NCBI GenBank assembly: GCA_018669845.1
Contig: JABHSO010000219.1
Span: 1 to 36,369, forward strand
DNA length: 36,369 nt
From: Gammaproteobacteria bacterium
GTDB lineage: Bacteria; Pseudomonadota; Gammaproteobacteria; GCA-001735895
Direction: 5' to 3'
Shown: positions 15,919 through 24,635 of the stretch, piece after piece
Layout: each line of letters begins with the position of its first letter
Position numbering within the stretch: the stretch's first letter is position 1
The notes under the pieces: generated by a model
Told to the model about the DNA's origin: nothing
What the model saw: only the letters and a program-made list of their open reading frames with translations
The model's database searches: none
Program-made: the position numbers and the translations under genes

Positions 15919-18900
15919 CTATCCCAATGGTTCAAACAATGCCTGTAAATCTTCACTACTGATAGCACTACCTTTACTGCCTTCAGAAAACAATGAGTCT
16001 GCCAATGCCTGTTTTTTTACCTGCATCTCAACAATTTTTTCTTCAACTGTTCCTGCCGTAATCATTTTATACACAAACACGGGTTTATCCTGTCCTATGC
16101 GGTGTGCTCTATCTGTTGCCTGATTTTCAGCAGCCGGGTTCCACCAGGGATCATAGTGAATAACCGTATCAGCCGCAGTTAAATTTAAACCGGAACCACC
16201 CGCCTTCAAACTAATTAAAAATACTGGCACTTTACCTGACTGAAACTCATCAATAGGTTTGGCACGATCACGTGTTTGGCCAGTCAGTTTGACGTAAGGA
16301 ATTTTATATTGGGTAATTTCATCTTCGATGATAGCCAACATCGAGGTAAACTGTGAAAACAATAAGATTCGACGCCCCTCTTCCACCATTTCCGGCAACA
16401 TCTCCATTAACTGATTAAGCTTAGCTGAGTGTTTAACTTTTTTTGCACTGGATAGCTTTAATAATTGAGGGTGACAGCACACTTGGCGTAATTTTAATAA
16501 GGCATCCAGAATAATAATCTGACTGCGTGCTATGCCCGTGCTTTGAACAGCCTGTTTAACCCTGTCATGCATTGAAACACGAATCGTTTCATACAGGTCT
16601 CGTTGAGCTCCATCCAGTTCAACCTGGCTAAGTATTTCTGTTTTGGGTGGCAATTCTTTTGCTACTTCCGACTTGTGCCGCCTCAGCATAAAAGGGGCAG
16701 TACGATGGCGTAATTGCTTAGAACGGTCTGCATCCTGAAATTTTTCAATCGGTGTACGAAAAATTCTACGGAAACGTTTTTCATCACCTAACATGCCTGG
16801 CATCAAGAAATGAAACTGAGACCATAATTCACCCAGATGATTCTCCATGGGTGTTCCGGTAAGACACAGACGATGTCTTGTTTTTAACTGGCGGGCTGTT
16901 TGAGCTGCCTTTGATTTCGGATTTTTAATATGCTGCGCTTCATCCAGTATGACCACATGCCAATGATGATCCATCAGGATATTAGTATCCCGTGATAACA
17001 AAGGATAGGTTGTTAACACCAGGTCAAAGTCATTGATCAGATGAAATTTATTTTTGCGTTCAGTACCCTGTAGAACCAGTACCTTTAAAGAAGGTGCAAA
17101 TCGCTGTGCTTCTCTACTCCAGTTCACCATAAGACTGGTCGGTGCAACAACAAGGCTTGGAAGGTCAGCACGCTGGCATTTTTTTTCTACCAGTAAATGT
17201 GCCAGAGTCTGTACTGTTTTTCCCAAACCCATGTCATCAGCCAAAATTCCACCGAGCTCGTATTTGCGTAAAAACTGTAGCCAGTTCAGTCCTTCTTTTT
17301 GATAATCACGTAACTCAGCTTTTAATGTAGCAGGCGGAGTTACAACTCGAATACCATCAAAATTTTGCAATTGTTGACCAAATTTTCTCAGCGTTTCACC
17401 ACCTGCCCATTTTAACGGGGTGTGCTGATTATCAAGAGCAACGAGTTGATTACTCTGGTAACGGGATAACTCCAGTTTGCCATTTTGATCCAGTATATTA
17501 GGGTCATGCAACTCAATCAGGGTATCCAGTATATGCCGTACTTTAATGAGCGGAATATGCAGTAACCGGCCATTTCCCTGCTCTAGTAATATCGGGTGAT
17601 CATCCGGTAATTGTTGAAGTTGTGAAACTCCCATGGTGCCCTTGAGAGAGCCAAGGTAATTCACCAGAAACGGCAGTAAATTAATATTTTTACCGTCAAT
17701 ATCGACACCCAGTTCTAATTTAAACCAGTCATTTGAACCATGTTCTACATCTGCATACCATTCATCTGCCTCATCAATATGATATGCAAATCCTTCTGTT
17801 ATGTTTACCGACCATCCTTCAGATTTCAGTTTGAACCGTTGGTTCAGCATAAAATCAATCCAGGTATTAATCCCCTGATCAGGTTCAAGCTGCATAACTT
17901 CTTCATACCCAACGTACAGATCGGCTTCGTGTAATCCTATTTCAGATAGTCTCTCTAATGCTTTTTGTTCCAACTCAGGATTTCTATGAATGATTTCAAA
18001 TTCTTTATCAGTTTTACAGATAAATTCATTTCTTTCATCAGACGGATGAATTTTTATGCCGTTATAATCAAAATGAAATTCGGCGTATACAAAAGGTTCT
18101 ACTGCTTCTACATAATGAGGAGTTTCCAACTGCTCGGTTAATAGTTTCAAACAGTACGTTGGGGGAACCTGATTATTATGAATAATATCCGGTTCTACCG
18201 GTAATGGAATTTCAAGATCCTTAAAGCTCTCAGTTAAAAATTCAGAAATTTTATCTACATTTTGTGGATGAACTGGCGGAGACGCTACCAGTACTGAACT
18301 GATTTTTTTGGGTAAGCCACAGTCTAACTCGCCACAGGCACCGGTTTCAGAATTCAGGTAACAGGGGGGTAAAACTGGTAGCAATATAGTGTCATCATCA
18401 AAAACATCTGCTTTTATTACCTGGCAGGCGTCCTGCAAAAAATGCCATGATAATGTACTGTCAACTTTATCGGCATGTTTCAGTGCAGGGTATTCCTCGT
18501 TTAACCAGTGGCAACGACCAGTATCGATCAAAACTTTAAGAGCTTTTGATCCAGCATCTCCCTCAAGTACTGGTACAGGGTTAGCATTCCCAGTCATCAA
18601 CGACTTTAATAATAACATGGCATATTTATCATCTTCACGCATGAATCGAGCTTTCGATGTCGGGTTTATTGCATAATGTATTGCCTCTGAGAAACTTCCG
18701 TCCTTTTGCTGACGTGTTTTAACCGTTTTAACATATAGTTGAATACCAGTATCGTAGTGATTCATACCTAATAAATATAAAATCATTTCATTAGATGTAG
18801 GTCGACTTTCTGCAGGTTGTTGCTGAGCTGACTTAAGCTGATATAACCATTTGTCTGATGGAAGCCCAAACATATCATTTTGGACAGGAGGATTTTTATC

Positions 18901-19176
18901 GATAAAATCTAATAATGCAGCAACGACATGTTTACAATTGTATGCAACTGGGCAAGAACAGTTTCCCTGAATATCGATGACAGACTTTCTGCTAAATTCC
19001 AGTTGAATATTAGAAGTATAGTTATTCTTACCAGCCCCTTTTACAGTCGCCTTAATTAGAGATCCACCATGATACTTTTCAGTACTGACTACCATTCCCT
19101 GTTCAAAATAAACCCGCCCTCTTTGCATGTAGGCTGGTTTAAAAAATGAAATTATATCTTTTGATGTCAGGTTCAT
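15919..19176 (-). CDS. SWIM zinc-finger SNF2-family helicase
   Basis: The 1085-residue protein is a bacterial SNF2 (RapA/HepA-like) ATPase expected to translocate on double-stranded DNA. An N-terminal SWIM zinc finger has Cys73, Cys75, Cys81 and His83 (CSC-x5-CKH). A long family-specific middle region runs to about 600. The ATPase follows with Walker A ADDMGLGKT near 640, LDEAQHIKN near 744, LTGTPMENHLGELWSQF and the C-terminal lobe motifs LFSQFTSML, SLKAGGSGLNLTAAD and QATDRAHRIGQ. Its ATG overlaps the stop of the preceding SNF2 gene as ATGA (19173-19176), and only a weak ribosome binding site is visible, so translation is probably coupled. Role unknown; transcription recycling or repair is possible. 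No other defence genes are nearby. Confidence 0.9.
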   Translation of the reverse strand: MNLTSKDIISFFKPAYMQRGRVYFEQGMVVSTEKYHGGSLIKATVKGAGKNNYTSNIQLEFSRKSVIDIQGNCSCPVAYNCKHVVAALLDFIDKNPPVQNDMFGLPSDKWLYQLKSAQQQPAESRPTSNEMILYLLGMNHYDTGIQLYVKTVKTRQQKDGSFSEAIHYAINPTSKARFMREDDKYAMLLLKSLMTGNANPVPVLEGDAGSKALKVLIDTGRCHWLNEEYPALKHADKVDSTLSWHFLQDACQVIKADVFDDDTILLPVLPPCYLNSETGACGELDCGLPKKISSVLVASPPVHPQNVDKISEFLTESFKDLEIPLPVEPDIIHNNQVPPTYCLKLLTEQLETPHYVEAVEPFVYAEFHFDYNGIKIHPSDERNEFICKTDKEFEIIHRNPELEQKALERLSEIGLHEADLYVGYEEVMQLEPDQGINTWIDFMLNQRFKLKSEGWSVNITEGFAYHIDEADEWYADVEHGSNDWFKLELGVDIDGKNINLLPFLVNYLGSLKGTMGVSQLQQLPDDHPILLEQGNGRLLHIPLIKVRHILDTLIELHDPNILDQNGKLELSRYQSNQLVALDNQHTPLKWAGGETLRKFGQQLQNFDGIRVVTPPATLKAELRDYQKEGLNWLQFLRKYELGGILADDMGLGKTVQTLAHLLVEKKCQRADLPSLVVAPTSLMVNWSREAQRFAPSLKVLVLQGTERKNKFHLINDFDLVLTTYPLLSRDTNILMDHHWHVVILDEAQHIKNPKSKAAQTARQLKTRHRLCLTGTPMENHLGELWSQFHFLMPGMLGDEKRFRRIFRTPIEKFQDADRSKQLRHRTAPFMLRRHKSEVAKELPPKTEILSQVELDGAQRDLYETIRVSMHDRVKQAVQSTGIARSQIIILDALLKLRQVCCHPQLLKLSSAKKVKHSAKLNQLMEMLPEMVEEGRRILLFSQFTSMLAIIEDEITQYKIPYVKLTGQTRDRAKPIDEFQSGKVPVFLISLKAGGSGLNLTAADTVIHYDPWWNPAAENQATDRAHRIGQDKPVFVYKMITAGTVEEKIVEMQVKKQALADSLFSEGSKGSAISSEDLQALFEPLG

Positions 19177-21428
19177 TGTTCTTTAGATAGAGGCTCAAAC
19201 AAAGAACGTAAATCTTCGTTAGTAATTGCGGTTGCTTTTTGTCCTTCAGAAAATAGTGATTCGGCCAATGCCTGTTTTTTATTCTGCATCTCGATTATTT
19301 TTTCTTCGACTGTTCCTGAAGTAATCATTTTATATACAAATACGTGCTTATCCTGCCCTATGCGGTGTGCACGATCAGTAGCCTGTCTTTCAGCAGCTGG
19401 GTTCCACCAGGGGTCATAATGGATGACCGTATCGGCGGCAGTCAGGTTAAGCCCTGACCCCCCTGCTTTCAAACTGATTAAAAATACTGGAACTTTTCCC
19501 GACTGGAACGCATCAACAGGTTTTTCACGATTACGAGTTTGTCCTGTTAGTTTTACAAATTCAATTTTATGTTTATTAAGCTCATCCTCAATAATAGCCA
19601 GCATGCTGGTAAATTGAGAGAACAATAAAATTCGCCTTCCCTCTTCCACCATTTCTGGCAACATTTCCATTAACTGGTTTAACTTTGCAGAATGTTTAGG
19701 CAGTTTATAGTCAGTATTTTTTATTAACTGAGGATGACAGCAAACCTGTCTAAGTTTTAACAGCGCATCGAGAATAACTATATGGCTTCGTGATAGCCCT
19801 TTATTATCTACGCTCTGTTTTACCTTATCGTGCATCGAAACTCTTATCTTTTCATACAGATCGTGTTGTGCTCCTTCCAGTTCAACCTCACTAAGAATCT
19901 CTACTTTAGGAGGAAGTTCAGTGGCCACCTCTGATTTATCACGCCTTAACATAAAGGGCGCTAGACGGTTTCTTAGCTGTAATTGTCTCGCCTGATCCTG
20001 CTTTTTTTCTATTGGTGTACGATATAATTTTTGAAAACTTTTTTCATCACTCAGCATATCAGGCATGAGGAAATGGAATTGAGACCATAATTCTCCCAGG
20101 TGGTTTTCCATCGGTGTACCCGTCAGACATATACGAAAACGTGTTTGTAACAAACAGGCTGTTTGAGCTGCTTTAGATTTTGGATTTTTTATATGTTGAG
20201 CTTCATCCAGAATGGAAAGATGCCATTGTTGATTCAGCAGTACATCCGCATCCCTGGTCAGTAACGGGTACGTCGTAAGAATAAGATCGTGATTTTTAAT
20301 TTGATTAAAAAGTTTCTTACGACCTGGCCCATGTAAAACCAGTACCTTCAAATCAGGTGCAAAACGTGCAGCTTCTCGCTTCCAGTTAACCATTAAACTG
20401 GTGGGTGCAATAACCAGACTCGGTAGATTCGCACGCTTTTCATTTTTTTCAATTAATAAATGAGCCAGAGTCTGAACTGTTTTACCCAGCCCCATATCAT
20501 CAGCCAGAATACCGCCTAATTTATACTCCCGTAAAAATTGTAACCAGCTTAATCCATCTAACTGATAATGGCGTAATTCAGCCTTTAAATTGGCAGGGAC
20601 TATCGCTTCTGAAATCCCCTCAAAGTTTTGTAATTTATCACCAAACTCACGAATTTTATCTCCGCCCGTCCAATTGATATTAGGATGACCACTCTCTAAC
20701 AAAGACAGCTGATTACTCTGGAAGCGGGAAAGTTTTAGTTTACCATCTGCATCCAGTGCTTCAGGGTCATTTAATTCAATCAGGGTATCTACAATAAACC
20801 GTACCTTATAAAAGGCGATATTCAATATGCGCTCATTAGCCTGTTTATATAGCAGCGGATGATCATCCGGCAGTGCCTGTACTTTTGCCGTTTCATCTTC
20901 AGTAAGGAAATCGGAGAGAAAATCGACAAGAAAGGGTAAAAGATTTATCTCTTCGCCTTCAGATTCAATTCCTAGCTCAAGCTTGAACCAGTCACTACTT
21001 TCATCGGTAATATTTGCATACCATGTTTCGGCAACATCAAATTGATAAGAAAAATTATCATCGACCTCTATTTCCCAACCTTCAGCTTCAAGTTCAGCTT
21101 TATGATGAACCATGAAGTTAAACCAGGTGTCTTTGATATGAACAGGTTCCAATCGAAGGGTTTCACCATCACTTTCAAACTCATCAGCCATAAAACCTAT
21201 TTTATCCAGCCTGTTTAGCATTCGCTCTTCAGCATCTAGATTTCGAGAGATTTTTTTTGTGCCAATTTTTGTAACTTTTGAAAACTCAGTTTGATCATCC
21301 AGAGGATTTACCTTTATTCCAACATAATCGAAGTAAAGTGAAGCAAGACCTAATGCTTCATCCCCTTCATCAAGATCAGAAAAATCTTCTTCATCATTAA
21401 ACAGTCGTAGACAGGGAATGGGATCCAT
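19173..21428 (-). CDS. SNF2-family helicase paralogue lacking the SWIM domain
   Basis: The 751-residue protein is a paralogue of the downstream 1085-residue SNF2 protein. It aligns from about residue 335 of that protein onward: MDPIPCLRLF matches VPPTYCLKLL, and the FDYVGIKVNP/FDYNGIKIHP and motor blocks follow. The motor is complete (ADDMGLGKT near 308, LDEAQHIKN, LTGTPMENH, ATDRAHRIGQ), so ATPase activity is plausible. The whole N-terminal part with the SWIM finger is absent. An in-frame TAG lies 21 bases before the ATG and there is no convincing ribosome binding site, which suggests a 5' truncation after duplication. A repeat element lies directly upstream. The acidic segment NDEEDFSDLDEGDEAL near the N-terminus is specific to this copy. 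Confidence 0.85.
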   Translation of the reverse strand: MDPIPCLRLFNDEEDFSDLDEGDEALGLASLYFDYVGIKVNPLDDQTEFSKVTKIGTKKISRNLDAEERMLNRLDKIGFMADEFESDGETLRLEPVHIKDTWFNFMVHHKAELEAEGWEIEVDDNFSYQFDVAETWYANITDESSDWFKLELGIESEGEEINLLPFLVDFLSDFLTEDETAKVQALPDDHPLLYKQANERILNIAFYKVRFIVDTLIELNDPEALDADGKLKLSRFQSNQLSLLESGHPNINWTGGDKIREFGDKLQNFEGISEAIVPANLKAELRHYQLDGLSWLQFLREYKLGGILADDMGLGKTVQTLAHLLIEKNEKRANLPSLVIAPTSLMVNWKREAARFAPDLKVLVLHGPGRKKLFNQIKNHDLILTTYPLLTRDADVLLNQQWHLSILDEAQHIKNPKSKAAQTACLLQTRFRICLTGTPMENHLGELWSQFHFLMPDMLSDEKSFQKLYRTPIEKKQDQARQLQLRNRLAPFMLRRDKSEVATELPPKVEILSEVELEGAQHDLYEKIRVSMHDKVKQSVDNKGLSRSHIVILDALLKLRQVCCHPQLIKNTDYKLPKHSAKLNQLMEMLPEMVEEGRRILLFSQFTSMLAIIEDELNKHKIEFVKLTGQTRNREKPVDAFQSGKVPVFLISLKAGGSGLNLTAADTVIHYDPWWNPAAERQATDRAHRIGQDKHVFVYKMITSGTVEEKIIEMQNKKQALAESLFSEGQKATAITNEDLRSLFEPLSKEQ

Positions 21429-21486
21429 AAAGGCTAATTGATAAGGCTAAGAAGGTCTGTAAATATTAAGAGACAAGAAAGATACC

Positions 21487-21613
21487 ACCACGAAGAACAC
21501 AGAGAACACAGAGAACACGAAGAAAAAATAATTTAGTATTGTTATCTGTAATAAAGATAACCAAACATTACTACCACAAAATAAATCTTCGTGTCCTTCG
21601 TGCTCTTCGTGGT
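21487..21613. repeat. 9-nt periodic inverted repeat between nuoN and the SNF2 pair
   Basis: The left arm (21487-21522) is four 9-mers: ACCACGAAG, AACACAGAG, AACACAGAG, AACACGAAG. The right arm (21587-21613) is three: CTTCGTGTC, CTTCGTGCT, CTTCGTGGT, inverted relative to the left. A small hairpin GTTATCT/AGATAAC (21541-21561) lies in the centre. Similar CACGAAG 9-mer repeats are scattered in many environmental bacterial genomes. It fills most of the 204-bp gap after nuoN; no separate terminator was seen, so its fold may end the nuo transcript. Confidence 0.85.
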
Positions 21614-21632
21614 AAAAATATTTTTAAGATAT

Positions 21633-23081
21633 TCAGGCAAATGCAGCTACACACCAGGCCATAAGTAGAGACGGGAATAATCCAAGTAACAGCAGACTAA
21701 GTCCATTAGCACTAAGCAAGATTTTCACATCCAGCGCTTCTTTAATAGTGATAACCTGATTTTCATCCGGTTTATCGAAGTACATTGCCTTGATCACACG
21801 TAAATAGTAAAACAAACCAATCACCGAAAACAACACGGCAGTCAGAGCTAACCAAACCATATCAACCTGAATTACAGAGTTAATAACCGTTAGCTTGGCA
21901 TAAAAACCTACTGTAGGTGGTACACCCGCCATTGAAAATAAAGCAATCGCCAGCAATGCTGCATACCATGGATTTGTATCATTCAGCCCACGTAAATCTG
22001 CAATTTCGCCCGCCTCATGGTTCTCTCGATTTAATAACATCAATACCGCAAAAGCGACCGATGAAGTTATGGCATAAGTAATGGTATAGAACATGGCTGA
22101 AGAGAACCCTAATTCGGTTCCAGACAACAGCCCTAAAAGAATAAAACCAACGTGAGAAATCGTTGAATAGGCCAGCATACGTTTGAAGTTGGTTTGAGAT
22201 ATCGCAATAATATTACCCAAAGCCATAGAAGCTACCGCTAACACTATTAACATTTGTGACCAGTCGACATACAAATCGGACATGCCATCAACTAATAAAC
22301 GAATAGCCATCGCAAATCCAGCTATCTTTGGAGCTGTACCTATAAATAATGTTACCGAAGTTGGCGCACCCTGATAAACATCCGGTAACCACATATGAAA
22401 TGGAACAGCACCTAGCTTGAACGACAAGCCAACCACAATAAAGGTTAGAGCAAAAGCTAACATAACGGGATTAGAGGCCGCCTGAGATTTAATAACAGCA
22501 GCTAACTCAGTAATATCCAATGTACCTGAAATCCCATAAAACATGGAAATTCCATATAACAATAATCCTGAAGCTAAAGCACCAAGAACAAAGTATTTCA
22601 TCGCTGCTTCTGAAGCTGTCACCGAGTCACGGTTAGATGCAATCATGGCATACAAAGATAACGACAGTAATTCAAGCCCTAAATAAATCAGTAGGAAGCT
22701 GTGCGCTGAAATCATGATCATCATTCCCAGAACTGCAAACAGCCCTAGAACGTAATATTCACCTTTGTATATTTTTAAATCTTTTAGATAATCACGCGAA
22801 TAAACAAAAACCATGAAAGTCACAACATATACTGATAATTTCAATGTAACCGCAAGCTTATCGAGAATAAAACTTCCACCGAAAGTACTGATGCTATTAG
22901 CAGGAGATACATAAACTGTTGCCATACCGACAAGGATTAAAGTCAACAGAGACAACAATAAGGTAAAGCCACGTTTTTCCTGGGGTAAAAACAGGTCAAC
23001 AACCAGTACCAGACAGGCCATCGCCAACATAACCATTTCAGGTAAAGCCGGTAACAGGTTTGGTTGAATAAAAGGTGTCAT
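21633..23081 (-). CDS. nuoN: NADH-quinone oxidoreductase subunit N
   Basis: NuoN is one of the three antiporter-like proton-pumping membrane subunits of complex I. The 482-residue, highly hydrophobic protein has about 14 predicted membrane helices. It carries the family blocks YLGLELLSLSLYAMIA, with the conserved Glu of helix 5, LSFKLGAVPFHMWLPDVYQGAP, with the conserved Lys, and LAYSTISHVGF. It is the last gene of the operon, 24 bases after nuoM, and starts at a clear ATG. Confidence 0.97.
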   Translation of the reverse strand: MTPFIQPNLLPALPEMVMLAMACLVLVVDLFLPQEKRGFTLLLSLLTLILVGMATVYVSPANSISTFGGSFILDKLAVTLKLSVYVVTFMVFVYSRDYLKDLKIYKGEYYVLGLFAVLGMMIMISAHSFLLIYLGLELLSLSLYAMIASNRDSVTASEAAMKYFVLGALASGLLLYGISMFYGISGTLDITELAAVIKSQAASNPVMLAFALTFIVVGLSFKLGAVPFHMWLPDVYQGAPTSVTLFIGTAPKIAGFAMAIRLLVDGMSDLYVDWSQMLIVLAVASMALGNIIAISQTNFKRMLAYSTISHVGFILLGLLSGTELGFSSAMFYTITYAITSSVAFAVLMLLNRENHEAGEIADLRGLNDTNPWYAALLAIALFSMAGVPPTVGFYAKLTVINSVIQVDMVWLALTAVLFSVIGLFYYLRVIKAMYFDKPDENQVITIKEALDVKILLSANGLSLLLLGLFPSLLMAWCVAAFA

Positions 23082-23105
23082 GAAAGCGCCTATCCTAATA
23101 ATTTA

Positions 23106-24635
23106 CTAAAGTTTTGAAACACTGATGTGTTGCAACAGATTATTAATAGTTGGATGCATAACATCCACCAATGGATCAGGCCACAGACCCAGAACCAGTA
23201 CTGCAATAGCCAACAGTCCAAGAATCAAAAACTCACGTTTATTGATATCGGTTAAAGCTTTTACATTATCATTAGCTATGTCGCCAAAAACGACTCGCTT
23301 AACCATCCACAAGGTATAACCAGCACCAATAATTAACGTGGTTGCGGCCAGAAATGCAAACCAGAAATTAGCCTTGAAAGCAGCCAAAATCACCATGAAT
23401 TCACCAACAAACCCGGAGGTACCAGGCAGGCCGGCATTTGACATCGCAAAGAAAACCATGAACGCAGCAAAAACAGGCATGGTATTTACGACTCCGCCAT
23501 AATCTGCGATCTGTCGACTGTGCATGCGGTCATACAATACTCCGACACTGAGGAACATCGCAGCTGAAATAAAACCATGTGAAACCATCTGAACCATGCC
23601 ACCCTCAAGTGCCAGAATCGCACCCTGACTATCGCCAGACGATGTGATACGGAAAATGATAAAGAAACCCAGAGTCACAAAACCCATGTGAGCTATCGAT
23701 GAATAAGCAATCAGCTTTTTCATATCCTGCTGAACCAGTGCCACAAAACCAATATAAACAACAGCGGTTAAAGACATGGTAATTATTAACCAATCTAACT
23801 GATTACTAGCATCAGGAGTAATCGGTAAACTGAACCTCAGAAAACCATAACCACCAATTTTCAACATGATGGCTGCCAGTATCACAGAACCACCGGTAGG
23901 TGCTTCAACGTGAGCATCCGGTAACCAGGTATGTACAGGCCACATTGGAACCTTAACAGCAAAAGCAACCAGAAAAGCCAGGAAGATATAAGTCTGCTCT
24001 TTAATAGTTAGAGGCAAATCATGTAAATCCAGAATCGCAAAACTTCCGGACTTGGAATACATATAAATCAACGCTACCAGCATCAATACTGAACCGATAA
24101 AGGTATACAGGAAGAATTTAAGAGTTGCATAGATACGGTTAACACCACCCCATACTCCGATAATAAGGAACATCGGAATCAACATCGCTTCGAAAAATAT
24201 GTAGAACAGGATTGAATCCAGAGCGGAAAAAGTGCCTATCATAAAACCTTCCATAATCAGGAAAGCAGCAAGATATTGAGATGCTCGATACTGGATCACT
24301 TCCCAGGCAGAGATGATGACCAGTATGGTGATAAAACTGGTTAACAAAATCAATGGCATAGAAATTCCATCTATACCCAAATGATAATGAATATTAAATT
24401 CTGATATCCAGACATGCTTCTCTGCAAACTGCATCGCAAAACTGGAAGAATCAAATAGCGTGTATAGTGGAATCGTTAACAAGAACGTCAGGATAGAAAA
24501 AACCAACGCTATTTTACGCGCACCGGATGGATCTTTATCACCGGCAAACAGTACGAATATACCACCGATAATGGGTAGCCATACAACTAGACTTAATAAA
24601 GGTAAATCAGCAAACATTGTCATTACACCGTTCAT
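23106..24635 (-). CDS. nuoM: NADH-quinone oxidoreductase subunit M
   Basis: NuoM is the middle antiporter-like pump subunit of complex I. The 509-residue protein shows GIDGISMPLILLTSF, the helix-5 glutamate in FYIFFEAMLIPMFLIIG, and FAVKVPMWPVHTWLPDAHVEAP with the conserved Lys. LIAYSSIAHMGFVTLG and SNAGLPGTSGFVGEF follow. Its ATG overlaps the nuoL stop by four bases (ATGA), so the two are translationally coupled. In-frame Met5 and Met7 are alternative starts. Confidence 0.97.
   Translation of the reverse strand: MNGVMTMFADLPLLSLVVWLPIIGGIFVLFAGDKDPSGARKIALVFSILTFLLTIPLYTLFDSSSFAMQFAEKHVWISEFNIHYHLGIDGISMPLILLTSFITILVIISAWEVIQYRASQYLAAFLIMEGFMIGTFSALDSILFYIFFEAMLIPMFLIIGVWGGVNRIYATLKFFLYTFIGSVLMLVALIYMYSKSGSFAILDLHDLPLTIKEQTYIFLAFLVAFAVKVPMWPVHTWLPDAHVEAPTGGSVILAAIMLKIGGYGFLRFSLPITPDASNQLDWLIITMSLTAVVYIGFVALVQQDMKKLIAYSSIAHMGFVTLGFFIIFRITSSGDSQGAILALEGGMVQMVSHGFISAAMFLSVGVLYDRMHSRQIADYGGVVNTMPVFAAFMVFFAMSNAGLPGTSGFVGEFMVILAAFKANFWFAFLAATTLIIGAGYTLWMVKRVVFGDIANDNVKALTDINKREFLILGLLAIAVLVLGLWPDPLVDVMHPTINNLLQHISVSKL

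Noticed and set aside
15919..21428. SNF2 pair as part of a DISARM-like or other defence system
   Set aside because: No methyltransferase, nuclease, phospholipase D or other defence gene lies nearby; neighbours are housekeeping genes.
21487..21613. CRISPR array
   Set aside because: The repeated unit is 9 nt with no spacers and the two arms are inverted relative to each other; it is a short periodic inverted repeat.
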